From: Beijerinckiaceae bacterium
GTDB taxonomy: Bacteria > Pseudomonadota > Alphaproteobacteria > Rhizobiales > Beijerinckiaceae
NCBI GenBank assembly: GCA_030684835.1
Contig: JAUXWZ010000085.1
Location: 1-64,000, forward strand
Length of the DNA stretch: 64,000 nucleotides
Direction: 5' to 3'
Shown here: positions 35,070 through 44,411 of the stretch, in pieces
Numbering within the stretch: the first letter of the stretch is position 1
How the letters are laid out: each line of letters opens with the position of its first letter
Position numbers and translations under genes: made by a program
The notes under the pieces: model-generated
Seen by the model: only the letters and a program-made list of their open reading frames with translations
Databases searched by the model: none
What the model was told of the DNA's origin: nothing

Positions 35070-35984
35070 ATGAAATGGGAAGATTACCGCATGTCGGAAA
35101 ACGTCGACGACCGCCGAGGTGGCGGCGGGAGCGGCGGTGGCGGCGGCAGTGGTTTTGGCGTATCGGGCGGCGGCCTTGGCATCGGCACGATGGTGGTGCT
35201 CGGGCTTCTGGGGTGGGCGCTGGGCGTTGATCCGCGCGTTCTCATCGCGGGCGCAGAAATGGCGGGCGGCGGACGCGCGCCCTCAAGCGGCTACACCGAA
35301 CAGCAACGACCGCGCCAATCCACGCCGCCCTCGGACAATAGCGGACGCTTTGTTTCCGCCATGGTCGCCATGAATGAAGATGTATGGAAAGAAGTTCTGC
35401 CACAGCAAGCGGGCGTGCGCTGGAAGGCGCCGACACTCGTCATGTTCGACGGCGTAACAAACTCCGCCTGCGGCACAGCGCAATCTGCGATGGGGCCGTT
35501 CTATTGCCCCCGCGACCAAAGGATTTATCTCGACACCTCTTTCTTCCGCGACATGCAGCGCAAATTCGGTGGCGGCGGCGACTTCGCCTATGCGTATGTG
35601 ATCGCGCACGAGGTCGGCCACCACATCGAGAATTTGATGGGGATTTTGCCGCGCGTGCAGCAGGCGCAACAAGCGGCGGGCAACCGCGCGGAAGCCAATA
35701 ATTTATCCGTGCGCGTGGAATTGATGGCGGATTGTCTTGCGGGCGTCTGGGCGGCGCACGCCAACCAGAAATGGAAAATCCTGGAGCCGGGCGACGTCGA
35801 GAAGGCGATCCGCACCGCGCAGGCGATTGGCGACGACCGCCTGCAACAGGCTTCGGGCGGACGCGTCGTGCCCGACTCCTTCACGCACGGATCGGCGGCG
35901 CAGCGCACCGAATGGCTCAACCGTGGGCTGAAGAGCGGGCGTGTCGACACCTGCAACACGTTCGCCAACGCGCGGAGATCGTAA
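35070..35984 (+). CDS. Neutral zinc metallopeptidase, YpfJ family
   Basis: 304 residues. An acidic start (MKWEDYRMSENVDDR) leads into a glycine-rich stretch (GGGGSGGGGGSGFGVSGGG), one transmembrane helix (GTMVVLGLLGWALGV) and an extracytoplasmic peptidase domain with the zinc motif HEVGHH in AYVIAHEVGHHIENLMG and FYCPRDQRIYLDTSFF. Cysteine pairs CGTAQ...YCPRD and TCNTF suit an oxidising compartment. Substrate unknown. Its stop codon overlaps the start of moaB (TAATG), so both are co-translated. Confidence 0.88.
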   Translation: MKWEDYRMSENVDDRRGGGGSGGGGGSGFGVSGGGLGIGTMVVLGLLGWALGVDPRVLIAGAEMAGGGRAPSSGYTEQQRPRQSTPPSDNSGRFVSAMVAMNEDVWKEVLPQQAGVRWKAPTLVMFDGVTNSACGTAQSAMGPFYCPRDQRIYLDTSFFRDMQRKFGGGGDFAYAYVIAHEVGHHIENLMGILPRVQQAQQAAGNRAEANNLSVRVELMADCLAGVWAAHANQKWKILEPGDVEKAIRTAQAIGDDRLQQASGGRVVPDSFTHGSAAQRTEWLNRGLKSGRVDTCNTFANARRS

Positions 35985-36535
35985 TGCCTGGAATTGACGA
36001 GACGCGGTCGTTCGTGCCGCTCAACATCGCCGTGCTCACCGTCTCCGATACGCGCCAGCTCGCCGACGACCGATCCGGCGATACGCTGGTCGATCGCCTC
36101 GGCAAGGCCGGACACATACTCAGCGACCGCGCCATCGTGACGGACGATGTGGAAGAGATTCGCGCGCGGATTCGCGCGTGGATCGAGCGCGCCGATGTGG
36201 ACGTCATCATTACGACGGGCGGCACTGGCTTTACAGGGCGCGACGTGACGCCGGAGGCCATCGAGCCGCTGTTTGAAAAGCGCATGGAAGGCTTTTCGAG
36301 CGTGTTTCACACCATCTCGTTTCCCAAGATCGGCACGTCCACAATCCAGTCGCGCGCAACGGCGGGCGTTGCGGGGGCGACTTACATCTTTGTGCTGCCC
36401 GGATCACCCGGCGCCTGCAAGGACGCGTGGGACGGAATCCTCGCGCATCAGCTTGATTACCGCTATCGCCCCTGCAATTTCGTGGAGATCATGCCGCGGC
36501 TCGACGAGCACATGCGGCGCGGCGCCAAGGGCTGA
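35984..36535 (+). CDS. moaB: Molybdenum cofactor biosynthesis protein B (MoaB/MogA family)
   Basis: 183 residues. The molybdopterin-adenylyltransferase-like fold shows NIAVLTVSDTRQLADDRSGDTLVDRLGKAGH and the strongly conserved TTGGTGFTGRDVTPEAIEPLFEKRMEGF, with LPGSPGACKDAWDGIL near the C-terminus. It acts late in molybdopterin maturation. No other mo genes are in the window. Overlap with the upstream metallopeptidase (stop TAA shares A with ATG) implies coupling, though no functional link is known to me. It ends flush with the convergent downstream gene. Confidence 0.92.
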   Translation: MPGIDETRSFVPLNIAVLTVSDTRQLADDRSGDTLVDRLGKAGHILSDRAIVTDDVEEIRARIRAWIERADVDVIITTGGTGFTGRDVTPEAIEPLFEKRMEGFSSVFHTISFPKIGTSTIQSRATAGVAGATYIFVLPGSPGACKDAWDGILAHQLDYRYRPCNFVEIMPRLDEHMRRGAKG

Positions 36536-37048
36536 TCAGTCAGCGCCAATCGCGCGCGACTTGAAGACGATGGGCGAAGCCACAGCTTTAGCAAGCGCGG
36601 CGATGTTAGGCTTTGCGCCCGCCAGCGCCTGACGCGGCGCAACGACGCCGGAAGCGCGCGAGAAGCGTGGCATTATGCGCGTCAGCAGTGAGTTTGGGGC
36701 CTCGAGCAACAGGCCACATTGTTGCGCGCGATAAGCGGCGAAATCGGCTAATTCCCTGACGAAGCCGTGCTCGGGCACGCGGCCAGCGCGCAGAATGAAA
36801 ATGCGCGACTCTTTCAGGACCGCCAGACCCGCGCCGATGAGGTCGTCGCCTGACGCCTCGACGTATTCGCAACCTGCATGGTCCGCGATTCGCGACAGAT
36901 CATCGTTCCGGGATTGCGAAGCGAGCGCAACATCCCGCACGACGCCCTCGATCGCCGCCGGCACAAGGGCCGACAACGTCCGTACGATCGCCTCGCTGGA
37001 GGGCGCGCCATTGGAGCCGTGCTGAATGAGGACCAGAGCGGAAAACAT
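36536..37048 (-). CDS. Conserved hypothetical protein, glycosyltransferase-2/MobA-like pattern
   Basis: 170 residues from ATG 37048 (MFSALVLIQHGSNGAPSSEAIVRTLSALVPAAIEG). The layout 'GC.YVEASGDDLIGAGLAVLKESRIFILRAGRVPEHGFVRELADF' resembles short nucleotide-sugar-transferase-like folds found beside moaB in alphaproteobacteria, but key sugar-nucleotide DxD residues are not evident, so it may have lost activity. The track version from 37108 adds 20 residues with no support. Function not assigned. Convergent with moaB, without a gap. Confidence 0.6.
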   Translation of the reverse strand: MFSALVLIQHGSNGAPSSEAIVRTLSALVPAAIEGVVRDVALASQSRNDDLSRIADHAGCEYVEASGDDLIGAGLAVLKESRIFILRAGRVPEHGFVRELADFAAYRAQQCGLLLEAPNSLLTRIMPRFSRASGVVAPRQALAGAKPNIAALAKAVASPIVFKSRAIGAD

Positions 37049-37185
37049 GCGCGCTCTATAGCACGCTCGCTGCAACGCACACATACGGTTTTGAACAGAT
37101 CTGTCCACAGGCGTTCTTGACCGCGAGGTTAATGTTCCTTATTTGTTCTTTATTCACGGTTCGTACTTCTTTAACCGCGGGACGA

Positions 37186-38373
37186 ATGATGATCACGGGT
37201 GCAGTGAGGCCGAAACGGCAAGCGACCATAAAGGCTCCCGCGACCGCCAAGCCGAAAGCGGTCCCGAAAATTGCGCCCGTGGAGCTGGCGACGCTCAGGC
37301 TGCCGGATGCGCTGGCCGACCGGGCGCGCGGGCGAGGCGCCCGTTCGAACGAAAGCGGGCGATATGAGCGCGAGGCGCGCGAAATCGTCGACGACGGCTG
37401 GGACTCGCTGGCGGACCTGCCGCCGCTGCAAACACAGATCACCCACGAGCGGCCGCGAACAATCATCACCCGCAACGACTCGCCTGATATCTCGTTTGAC
37501 CGCTCCATCAATCCCTATCGCGGCTGCGAACATGGCTGCGTTTATTGTTTTGCGCGACCGAGCCACGCCTACATGGGACTGTCGCCGGGGCTGGATTTTG
37601 AAACGCGCCTGTTTGTGAAGGACGGGGCGGCGGATTTGCTGGAGCGCGAGCTTTCCGCGCAGGGCTATCAGCCCAGAACCATCGCAATCGGCACGAACAC
37701 CGACCCCTATCAGCCGATCGAGCGGCGCCATCGCGTGATGCGCTCTATTTTGGAGGTGTTGTCGCGCGCTAACCATCCCGTCGGGATTGTCACGAAGTCG
37801 GCGCTGGTGACGCGTGATCTCGATCTGCTGGCCCCGATGGCGGAGAAGGGCCTCGCCAAAGTCGCGCTTTCGATCACAAGCCTCGACCGCAAGCTGTCGC
37901 GTATCATGGAGCCGCGCGCCGCCCAGCCCGACAAACGGCTGGACGCCATTCGCCAGCTTTCAGAAGCCGGCGTGCCTACCAGCGTGATGGTCGCGCCGAT
38001 CATCCCGGCTCTCAACGACTCAGAGGTCGAGGCGATCTTGGCCGCCTCATATGCGGCTGGCGCGCGGGAGGCCGGCTACGTCATGCTTCGCCTGCCGCTG
38101 GAACTTGAAGACCTTTTCTCAGAATGGCTGCTCGCGCATTTTCCGCACCGCTACCGACATGTCATGTCGCTGGTGCGCAGTACGCGCGGCGGCAAGGCCT
38201 ACGATTCCACGTGGGGCAAGCGCATGGTGGGCGACGGCCCCTACGCGTGGATGACGGGCCGCCGTTTCGAGGTCGCCGCAACGCGGGCGGGCTTCAACAT
38301 CCAACGCCGCAAACTGCGCACAGACCTTTTCACGCGGCCGCAGCGCGCGGGAGAGCAACTGAAGCTTTTCTAA
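37186..38373 (+). CDS. PA0069-family radical SAM protein
   Basis: 395 residues. An N-terminal basic stretch precedes the conserved ESGRYEREAREIVDDGWDSL segment. The radical SAM cluster motif is NPYRGCEHGCVYCFARPSHAYMG (C-x3-C-x2-C), followed by the SPL-like GTNTDPYQPIERRHRVMRSILEVL and KVALSITSLD. The family relates to spore photoproduct lyase by fold but has no assigned substrate. An ATGATG start is used; the track's 37117 start lacks support. The upstream gap carries a T-rich leader but no recognisable operator. Confidence 0.88.
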   Translation: MMITGAVRPKRQATIKAPATAKPKAVPKIAPVELATLRLPDALADRARGRGARSNESGRYEREAREIVDDGWDSLADLPPLQTQITHERPRTIITRNDSPDISFDRSINPYRGCEHGCVYCFARPSHAYMGLSPGLDFETRLFVKDGAADLLERELSAQGYQPRTIAIGTNTDPYQPIERRHRVMRSILEVLSRANHPVGIVTKSALVTRDLDLLAPMAEKGLAKVALSITSLDRKLSRIMEPRAAQPDKRLDAIRQLSEAGVPTSVMVAPIIPALNDSEVEAILAASYAAGAREAGYVMLRLPLELEDLFSEWLLAHFPHRYRHVMSLVRSTRGGKAYDSTWGKRMVGDGPYAWMTGRRFEVAATRAGFNIQRRKLRTDLFTRPQRAGEQLKLF

Positions 38374-38413
38374 CGCCGTCGCGTTGAGAGGATGCACAGC
38401 GCAGGAGAGGCAA

Positions 38414-38848
38414 ATGTTCTATCCCGGTGTCTCGATTATCACTCTGAGCGTAAGTGATGTCGCTCGATCCCGCGCTTTCTACGAACGTGTAGGGTGGCGA
38501 TGCTCCGGGCAAGCCAGTTCGGACGAATGCGCCTTTTTCCAACTCAACGGCTTGGCTCTGGCGCTTTATGATCGCCGGATGTTTGATGCAGAGCGCGGCG
38601 CCGCGCCCTCGCGCAACGGAGGCGCGTCTCTCACCGCGCTCGCGCAGAATCATGCATCCTCCAGCTGCGTTGACGAAGCGCAGCGCGATTTCATTGAGGC
38701 GGGCGGTACAATCGTAAAGGCCGGCAACGCGACGCATTGGGGCGGCTACACTTCTATTGTCGCCGATCCGGATGGTCACCTGTGGGAATTGGCCTGGAAT
38801 CCCGCGTTTACACTGAAACCAGACGGGAAAATCGAATTGCCGCTCTGA
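38414..38848 (+). CDS. VOC superfamily protein (glyoxalase/dioxygenase fold)
   Basis: 144 residues. Two paired beta-alpha-beta modules: the first begins YPGVSIITLSVSDVARSRAFYERVGWRCSG, the second ends GGYTSIVADPDGHLWELAWNP. Metal ligands are placed at the usual glyoxalase positions (the terminal E of HLWELAW), but the first-module His is not evident, so it may be a lactoylglutathione-lyase relative or a binding protein without that chemistry. AGGAGAGG ribosome site before ATG 38414. It is 40 bases after the radical SAM gene and likely shares its transcript. Confidence 0.8.
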   Translation: MFYPGVSIITLSVSDVARSRAFYERVGWRCSGQASSDECAFFQLNGLALALYDRRMFDAERGAAPSRNGGASLTALAQNHASSSCVDEAQRDFIEAGGTIVKAGNATHWGGYTSIVADPDGHLWELAWNPAFTLKPDGKIELPL

Positions 38849-38865
38849 TGTGCGCTCAGACCGGC

Positions 38866-39369
38866 CTAGCCGCCTCCCGGCAGGCCAAGGCGTGTCATAA
38901 GATAGGCCAAAGTAACCAGCATCAACATGATTGCAACGCCGAGCAGTTTCGTGTTCAGCGAGGAGACGTCCTTGACCGGCGCCTTCTTCGCGCCGCCGGG
39001 AATGGCGGGCGAGTCCGGCCCGCGCCCGTCCAGCGTCGCTTGGGCAAGGTGGCGGAAGATGGCGAGGCGGCGCGGCGTCGACTCGCCCATCGTATAGGCG
39101 CTCAATTCCGCTTCGTTGGGCTCGCGGCCTTTCGTCTTTGAAAAGGCGACAAGGAAATCGTGCTTGTTCTGCTTGTATATGGAATAGGCGACAAGCCCCA
39201 CAACGTCGCTGTCTTCTGTCACAAGACTGCCGAACACAGTGTTGCGATCACCGGGCTTGTCGAGGCCGCGGTCAGTAATGGACGCCGGCGTCACCAGATC
39301 CGACGAGGCCGGCAGTTTCGGGCCGGACGGGGTTTTGGTCTCGCTTTTTGACACTTCAGTCACGCTCAT
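38866..39369 (-). CDS. Conserved hypothetical membrane-anchored protein
   Basis: 167 residues (ATG 39369, MSVTEVSKSETKTPSG). A cytoplasmic N-terminal region contains LVAYSIYKQNKHDFLVAFSKTKGREPNEAELSAYTMGESTPRRLAIFRHLAQATLDGRG, a pattern I recall from hypothetical proteins in Hyphomicrobiales. The C-terminus holds one hydrophobic helix (TKLLGVAIMLMLVTLAYLMTRLGL), a tail-anchor arrangement. Divergent from rnhB. Function unknown. Confidence 0.7.
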   Translation of the reverse strand: MSVTEVSKSETKTPSGPKLPASSDLVTPASITDRGLDKPGDRNTVFGSLVTEDSDVVGLVAYSIYKQNKHDFLVAFSKTKGREPNEAELSAYTMGESTPRRLAIFRHLAQATLDGRGPDSPAIPGGAKKAPVKDVSSLNTKLLGVAIMLMLVTLAYLMTRLGLPGGG

Positions 39370-39512
39370 GTCAGCATTCCTGCATTGGCTCAGCCCCTGC
39401 TGTTGTACCGGCAGCGACCCCGGGCGCACAAGCGGCCCGAATCGGGTAGAAACGGAAATGTGCCGACCGACGCCCTGCGCGCCGTCAAGGTCCAGCAAGA
39501 TGGGACTTCTGT

Positions 39513-40160
39513 ATGCGCCCGACGTCGCCACCCGCCCATCCCCACTTCCGCCGAGAGCGCGCCCTTATTCGCGCCGGCGTCTGGCCGGTCGCTGGCGTCG
39601 ACGAGGCGGGACGTGGCCCCCTTGCCGGGCCGGTCGCCGCCGCCGCCGTAATTTTAGACCCAGAGAAATTGCCGAGGGGGCTCGCGGACTCGAAGGTTCT
39701 CAGCGCAGCAGAGCGGGACGATCTTTACGAAATCATCCTGTCGCGCGCGCTGGCGGTTGCGGTCGGTTTCTCGCCCGCTGGCGAGATCGACCGCATCAAC
39801 ATCCGGCAAGCCACATTGACGGCCATGTGCCGCGCGCTTCATGCCTTGCCCATCCGCGCGTCCCACGCGCTGGTGGACGGCAATGATCTTCCGCAAAAAT
39901 TTCATTGCCCGGGCGAAACGATCGTGCGGGGCGACGCCACATCAATGTCCATCGCAGCGGCCTCGATCATCGCAAAAGTCACACGTGACAGGCTGATGCA
40001 GCGCATGCACGCTGCCTATCCGCAATATGGTTTTTCCGCGCACATGGGATACGCGACGCGCGCCCATCGCGACGCCATCAGCACGCACGGCCAATGTGCG
40101 ATTCACCGGCTTTCGTTCGCGCCGTTCAAGCCCCTGCCCCTGTTCGAACAGGCGCCTTGA
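39513..40160 (+). CDS. rnhB: Ribonuclease HII
   Basis: 215 residues. It removes ribonucleotides from RNA-DNA hybrids and misincorporated rNMPs. The active-site start GVDEAGRGPLAGPVAAAAVILDP holds the DEAGRG metal-binding acidic residues; LVDGNDLP carries a further catalytic Asp and the GDATSMSIAAASIIAKVTRD block is diagnostic of the RnhB type. The ATG at 39513 leaves a short N-terminal extension. It precedes ccrM by about 170 bases on the same strand, a gene order seen in other alphaproteobacteria. Confidence 0.94.
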   Translation: MRPTSPPAHPHFRRERALIRAGVWPVAGVDEAGRGPLAGPVAAAAVILDPEKLPRGLADSKVLSAAERDDLYEIILSRALAVAVGFSPAGEIDRINIRQATLTAMCRALHALPIRASHALVDGNDLPQKFHCPGETIVRGDATSMSIAAASIIAKVTRDRLMQRMHAAYPQYGFSAHMGYATRAHRDAISTHGQCAIHRLSFAPFKPLPLFEQAP

Positions 40161-40298
40161 GGCGAACGCCACGCTTTTTCGCGCGCGCAACCCGCCCTCT
40201 TTGCGGCAAATCCTAGCATTCCGGTTAACCAAGATGTTCTGAAAAGGGACACTCGAAAAGGCCGCTCCAACACCCCGTCTTTACCAAGCGCTGCGCAT

Positions 40299-40322
40299 GG
40301 TTATCCGGTCAGTTGAGTAACC
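40299..40322. promoter_or_regulatory. GGTTA-N14-TAACC inverted repeat upstream of ccrM
   Basis: GGTTA (40299-40303) and TAACC (40318-40322) form an inverted repeat ending 11 bases before the ccrM ATG. A separate GGTTAACC palindrome lies at 40223-40230. I do not know a matching regulator. No CtrA-type TTAA-N7-TTAA and no GANTC site is visible in this leader. Confidence 0.3.
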
Positions 40323-40327
40323 GGTAA

Positions 40328-41515
<1,188 letters not shown>

Positions 41516-41529
41516 CAGGCGCTTCTTGC

Positions 41530-43452
41530 TTACGCGATCATGCTCTGGGTTTCGTCGCCCCGGCCCAGCGCCTCGAGCGCTTTCGTGACGATTCCCTGCG
41601 CGTCCAGGCCTGCCTGCGCATACATGCGCTCGGGCTTGTCCTGATCGATAAAAACATCCGGCAAAATCATCGCGCGCAGTTTCAGGCCACCGCGATCAAG
41701 CGCGCCATCGTCGGTGAGCAATTGCATCACCTGCGAGCCGAAGCCGCCGATGGAGCCTTCCTCAATCGTAATCAGCACGTCGTGATTGGCGGCAAGCTCG
41801 CGCACGAGATCAGCGTCGATGGGTTTGGCGAAACGCGCGTCGGCTACCGTTGTCGAAAGTCCCCGCGCTGCAAGGTCTTCCGCCGCTTTCAGCGCTTCGG
41901 CCAGGCGGGTGCCGAGCGACAAAAGCGCGATCTGCGCGCCGCGCCGCAGCACGCGGCCCTTGCCGATGGGCAGGACTTGCCCGCGCTCGGGCATTTCGAC
42001 GCCCACACCGTCGCCACGCGGATAACGCAGCGCGATGGGGCCGGAATCGTGGGCGGCGGCAGTGGCCACCATATGCACGAGTTCCGCTTCATCGGCGGCG
42101 GCCATGATCGTCATGTTGGGCAGACAGCCAAGGTAAGCGACATCGAAGGCGCCGGCGTGCGTTGGCCCGTCAGCGCCGACGAGGCCCGCGCGATCTATGG
42201 CGAAGCGCACGGGCAGGTTCTGGATTGCGACGTCGTGGATGAGCTGATCGTAACCGCGTTGCAGGAAGGTCGAGTAGATTGCGCAGAATGGCTTGTACCC
42301 TTCGGTCGCAAGGCCCGCCGCAAAAGTGACCGCATGCTGTTCGGCAATGCCGACATCGAACGTGCGCTTGGGAAATGCCTGACCAAAAAGATCGAGCCCC
42401 GTGCCCGACGGCATGGCCGCCGTCACTGCGACAATCTTGTCGTCGCGGCGCGCCTCGGCAACGAGGCTTTCGGCAAACACGCGCGTGTAGGAAGGCGCGT
42501 TGGCCTTCGGCTTGGATTGCGCGCCGGTCACAACGTCGAATGTATTGACGCCATGATATTTGTCGGCGGACGCTTCTGCGGGCGGATAGCCCTTGCCCTT
42601 TTTCGTGACGACATGCAGCAGCACAGGGCCCTTGTGCTTGTCGCGCACGTTGCGCAGCACGGGCAAAAGATGGTCAAGATTGTGCCCGTCGATGGGCCCT
42701 ACGTAATAGAATCCCAGCTCTTCAAAGAGCGTCCCGCCGGTGAAGAAACCGCGCGCGAATTCTTCCGTGCGGCGGGCTTTCTCATAGAGCGTGCGCGGCA
42801 ACAGGGCGGCGAGCTGCTTTCCTGCCTCGCGCATCGTCTGATACGTGCGGCCCGTCACGAGCCGCGCAAGATAGGCCGACATTGCACCCGTCGGCGGCGC
42901 AATCGACATGTCGTTATCGTTGAGAATTACAATCATCCGCGAATGCAGATGGCCAGCGTTGTTCATCGCCTCATAAGCCATGCCCGCCGACATCGCTCCA
43001 TCGCCGATGACGGCGATGACATTGTTGTCGCCGCCGGACAGATCGCGCGCGACCGCCATGCCGAGGCCGGCTGAAATCGACGTCGAGGAATGAGCGGCGC
43101 CAAACGGGTCGTATTCGCTTTCGGCGCGTTTGGTGAAGCCCGACAGGCCTCCGGCCTGCCGCAGCGTGCGGATGCGGTCGCGTCGCCCGGTGAGAATTTT
43201 ATGTGGATAGGCCTGATGCCCCACGTCCCAGATGACGCGGTCGCGCGGCGTGTCGAAGACATAATGCAAGGCGACCGTAAGCTCGACCACGCCCAGTCCG
43301 GCGCCCAGGTGGCCGCCGGTTACGGAGACGGCGTCGATGGTTTCCAGCCGCAGTTCATCGGCCAGGCGGCGCAGATCGCTTACGGGCAGTTTGCGCAGGT
43401 CTTCGGGCGTCTTGACCCGGTCGAGGAGCGAATGAGGTTGGTTGTTGATCAA
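41530..43452 (-). CDS. dxs: 1-deoxy-D-xylulose-5-phosphate synthase
   Basis: Thiamine-diphosphate enzyme starting the MEP pathway. About 640 residues from a TTG at 43452 with a GGGAAAG site; the track's 43506 start adds 18 improbable residues. Signatures: N-terminal [27 protein letters not shown], ThDP-binding [19 protein letters not shown], catalytic [59 protein letters not shown] and [16 protein letters not shown]. It converges with ccrM with a 14-base gap. It supplies the substrate chain for ispE, also in the window. Confidence 0.95.
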   Translation of the reverse strand: MINNQPHSLLDRVKTPEDLRKLPVSDLRRLADELRLETIDAVSVTGGHLGAGLGVVELTVALHYVFDTPRDRVIWDVGHQAYPHKILTGRRDRIRTLRQAGGLSGFTKRAESEYDPFGAAHSSTSISAGLGMAVARDLSGGDNNVIAVIGDGAMSAGMAYEAMNNAGHLHSRMIVILNDNDMSIAPPTGAMSAYLARLVTGRTYQTMREAGKQLAALLPRTLYEKARRTEEFARGFFTGGTLFEELGFYYVGPIDGHNLDHLLPVLRNVRDKHKGPVLLHVVTKKGKGYPPAEASADKYHGVNTFDVVTGAQSKPKANAPSYTRVFAESLVAEARRDDKIVAVTAAMPSGTGLDLFGQAFPKRTFDVGIAEQHAVTFAAGLATEGYKPFCAIYSTFLQRGYDQLIHDVAIQNLPVRFAIDRAGLVGADGPTHAGAFDVAYLGCLPNMTIMAAADEAELVHMVATAAAHDSGPIALRYPRGDGVGVEMPERGQVLPIGKGRVLRRGAQIALLSLGTRLAEALKAAEDLAARGLSTTVADARFAKPIDADLVRELAANHDVLITIEEGSIGGFGSQVMQLLTDDGALDRGGLKLRAMILPDVFIDQDKPERMYAQAGLDAQGIVTKALEALGRGDETQSMIA

Positions 43453-43636
43453 GAGCTTTCCCAGAAACGGCCTGCAGCACGGATACGGCCACGCCGACCC
43501 AACCACATGTAGTGCGATGGCGCCATTACACCAGAATGGCGCTTCCCGCCAAACGCGCGGATTAAGAATCAGCCCCCCAAGGGGCTACCAAGCGCGCGCT
43601 AGGCGTGCTTTACCATCCATTCGTCCGTCCTGAAAA

Positions 43637-44248
43637 ATGAATGTCAGTCATCATATGAGCCAGCAGACTGAACCCCAAGCGCCCAAGATCAACCCGGAGA
43701 CAGTCGCGGCGCTAGAACGGCTCGTGCCGCGCTCGCGTCAGCTTTTGGTTACCGGCGTGACGCTCATCGTGCTCGGGACGGCGGCAATCACCATTCTCGC
43801 GGTTTCCAGTATCATTTCGCTCGTCCCGATCGGCCTCATTCTCCTTCTCGGGGCACTGTTAGAAATAGGGGTTGGCCATCACGCGCGGGCCGAGGACGGC
43901 CCGCTCACGCCCTGGCTCAAGTCCGGCATGCTGCTCGGTTTCGTCGGGCTCTGCACGGTAACGGCCCCGCTCCTTCACTCCATTCTGTTCACGATATTGA
44001 CCGGCATGGCCCTGATGGCGGCGGGTTGGGTGCGTCTGCGCGCGACCTCCTTCAGCCCCCTTCAAAAGAAGAGCGCCGTCGTGCCGGTGTCCGCCTCGCT
44101 TAGTATTCTGATCGGTGTCCTGCTGATCACGCGCTGGGCAGGCGACAACATCACCGCGACCGGCAATCTGCTGGCCCTTGAGCTTGTTGCGACCGGTTGG
44201 GGGCTTGTCGGCCTCAGCATGACCCTCAACAGATACCGCCGGAACTAA
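43637..44248 (+). CDS. HdeD-like (DUF308) inner-membrane protein
   Basis: 203 residues, with about six transmembrane segments in pairs (LLVTGVTLIVLGTAAITILAV, IGLILLLGALLEIGVGH, SGMLLGFVGLCTVTAPLLHSIL, ILTGMALMAAGWVRL, SASLSILIGVLLITRW). The short repeated 'G..li..G' packing suits DUF308/HdeD. HdeD in E. coli is linked to acid resistance, but the family is broad and no role can be assigned. A second in-frame ATG gives MSQQTEPQ. A hairpin follows the stop. Confidence 0.75.
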   Translation: MNVSHHMSQQTEPQAPKINPETVAALERLVPRSRQLLVTGVTLIVLGTAAITILAVSSIISLVPIGLILLLGALLEIGVGHHARAEDGPLTPWLKSGMLLGFVGLCTVTAPLLHSILFTILTGMALMAAGWVRLRATSFSPLQKKSAVVPVSASLSILIGVLLITRWAGDNITATGNLLALELVATGWGLVGLSMTLNRYRRN

Positions 44249-44255
44249 AGCTTTA

Positions 44256-44275
44256 CCGCAATTGCTGAATTGCGG
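44256..44275 (+). terminator. Stem-loop after the HdeD-like gene
   Basis: CCGCAATT-GCTG-AATTGCGG forms a perfect 8-bp stem with a 4-base loop beginning 8 bases after the stop codon. Only a weak GCTCTT tail follows, so this may be a weak intrinsic terminator or an mRNA-stabilising hairpin between this gene and ppdK. Confidence 0.45.
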
Positions 44276-44411
44276 GCTCTTAGCCGCGTGGGTAATTGAT
44301 TAACGCGGGGGCATTGTGGTCTTTGAAAGTTGACTCGGGCGGTTGACGCGCGAATGTCACTCCGCGTGGGCGGAGACGGCGTTCCACCCGCGAGCAAAAA
44401 GGCGAACTTTG

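Noticed and set aside
41722-43074. 450-residue plus-strand ORF across dxs
   Set aside because: Antisense of dxs; no motif seen.
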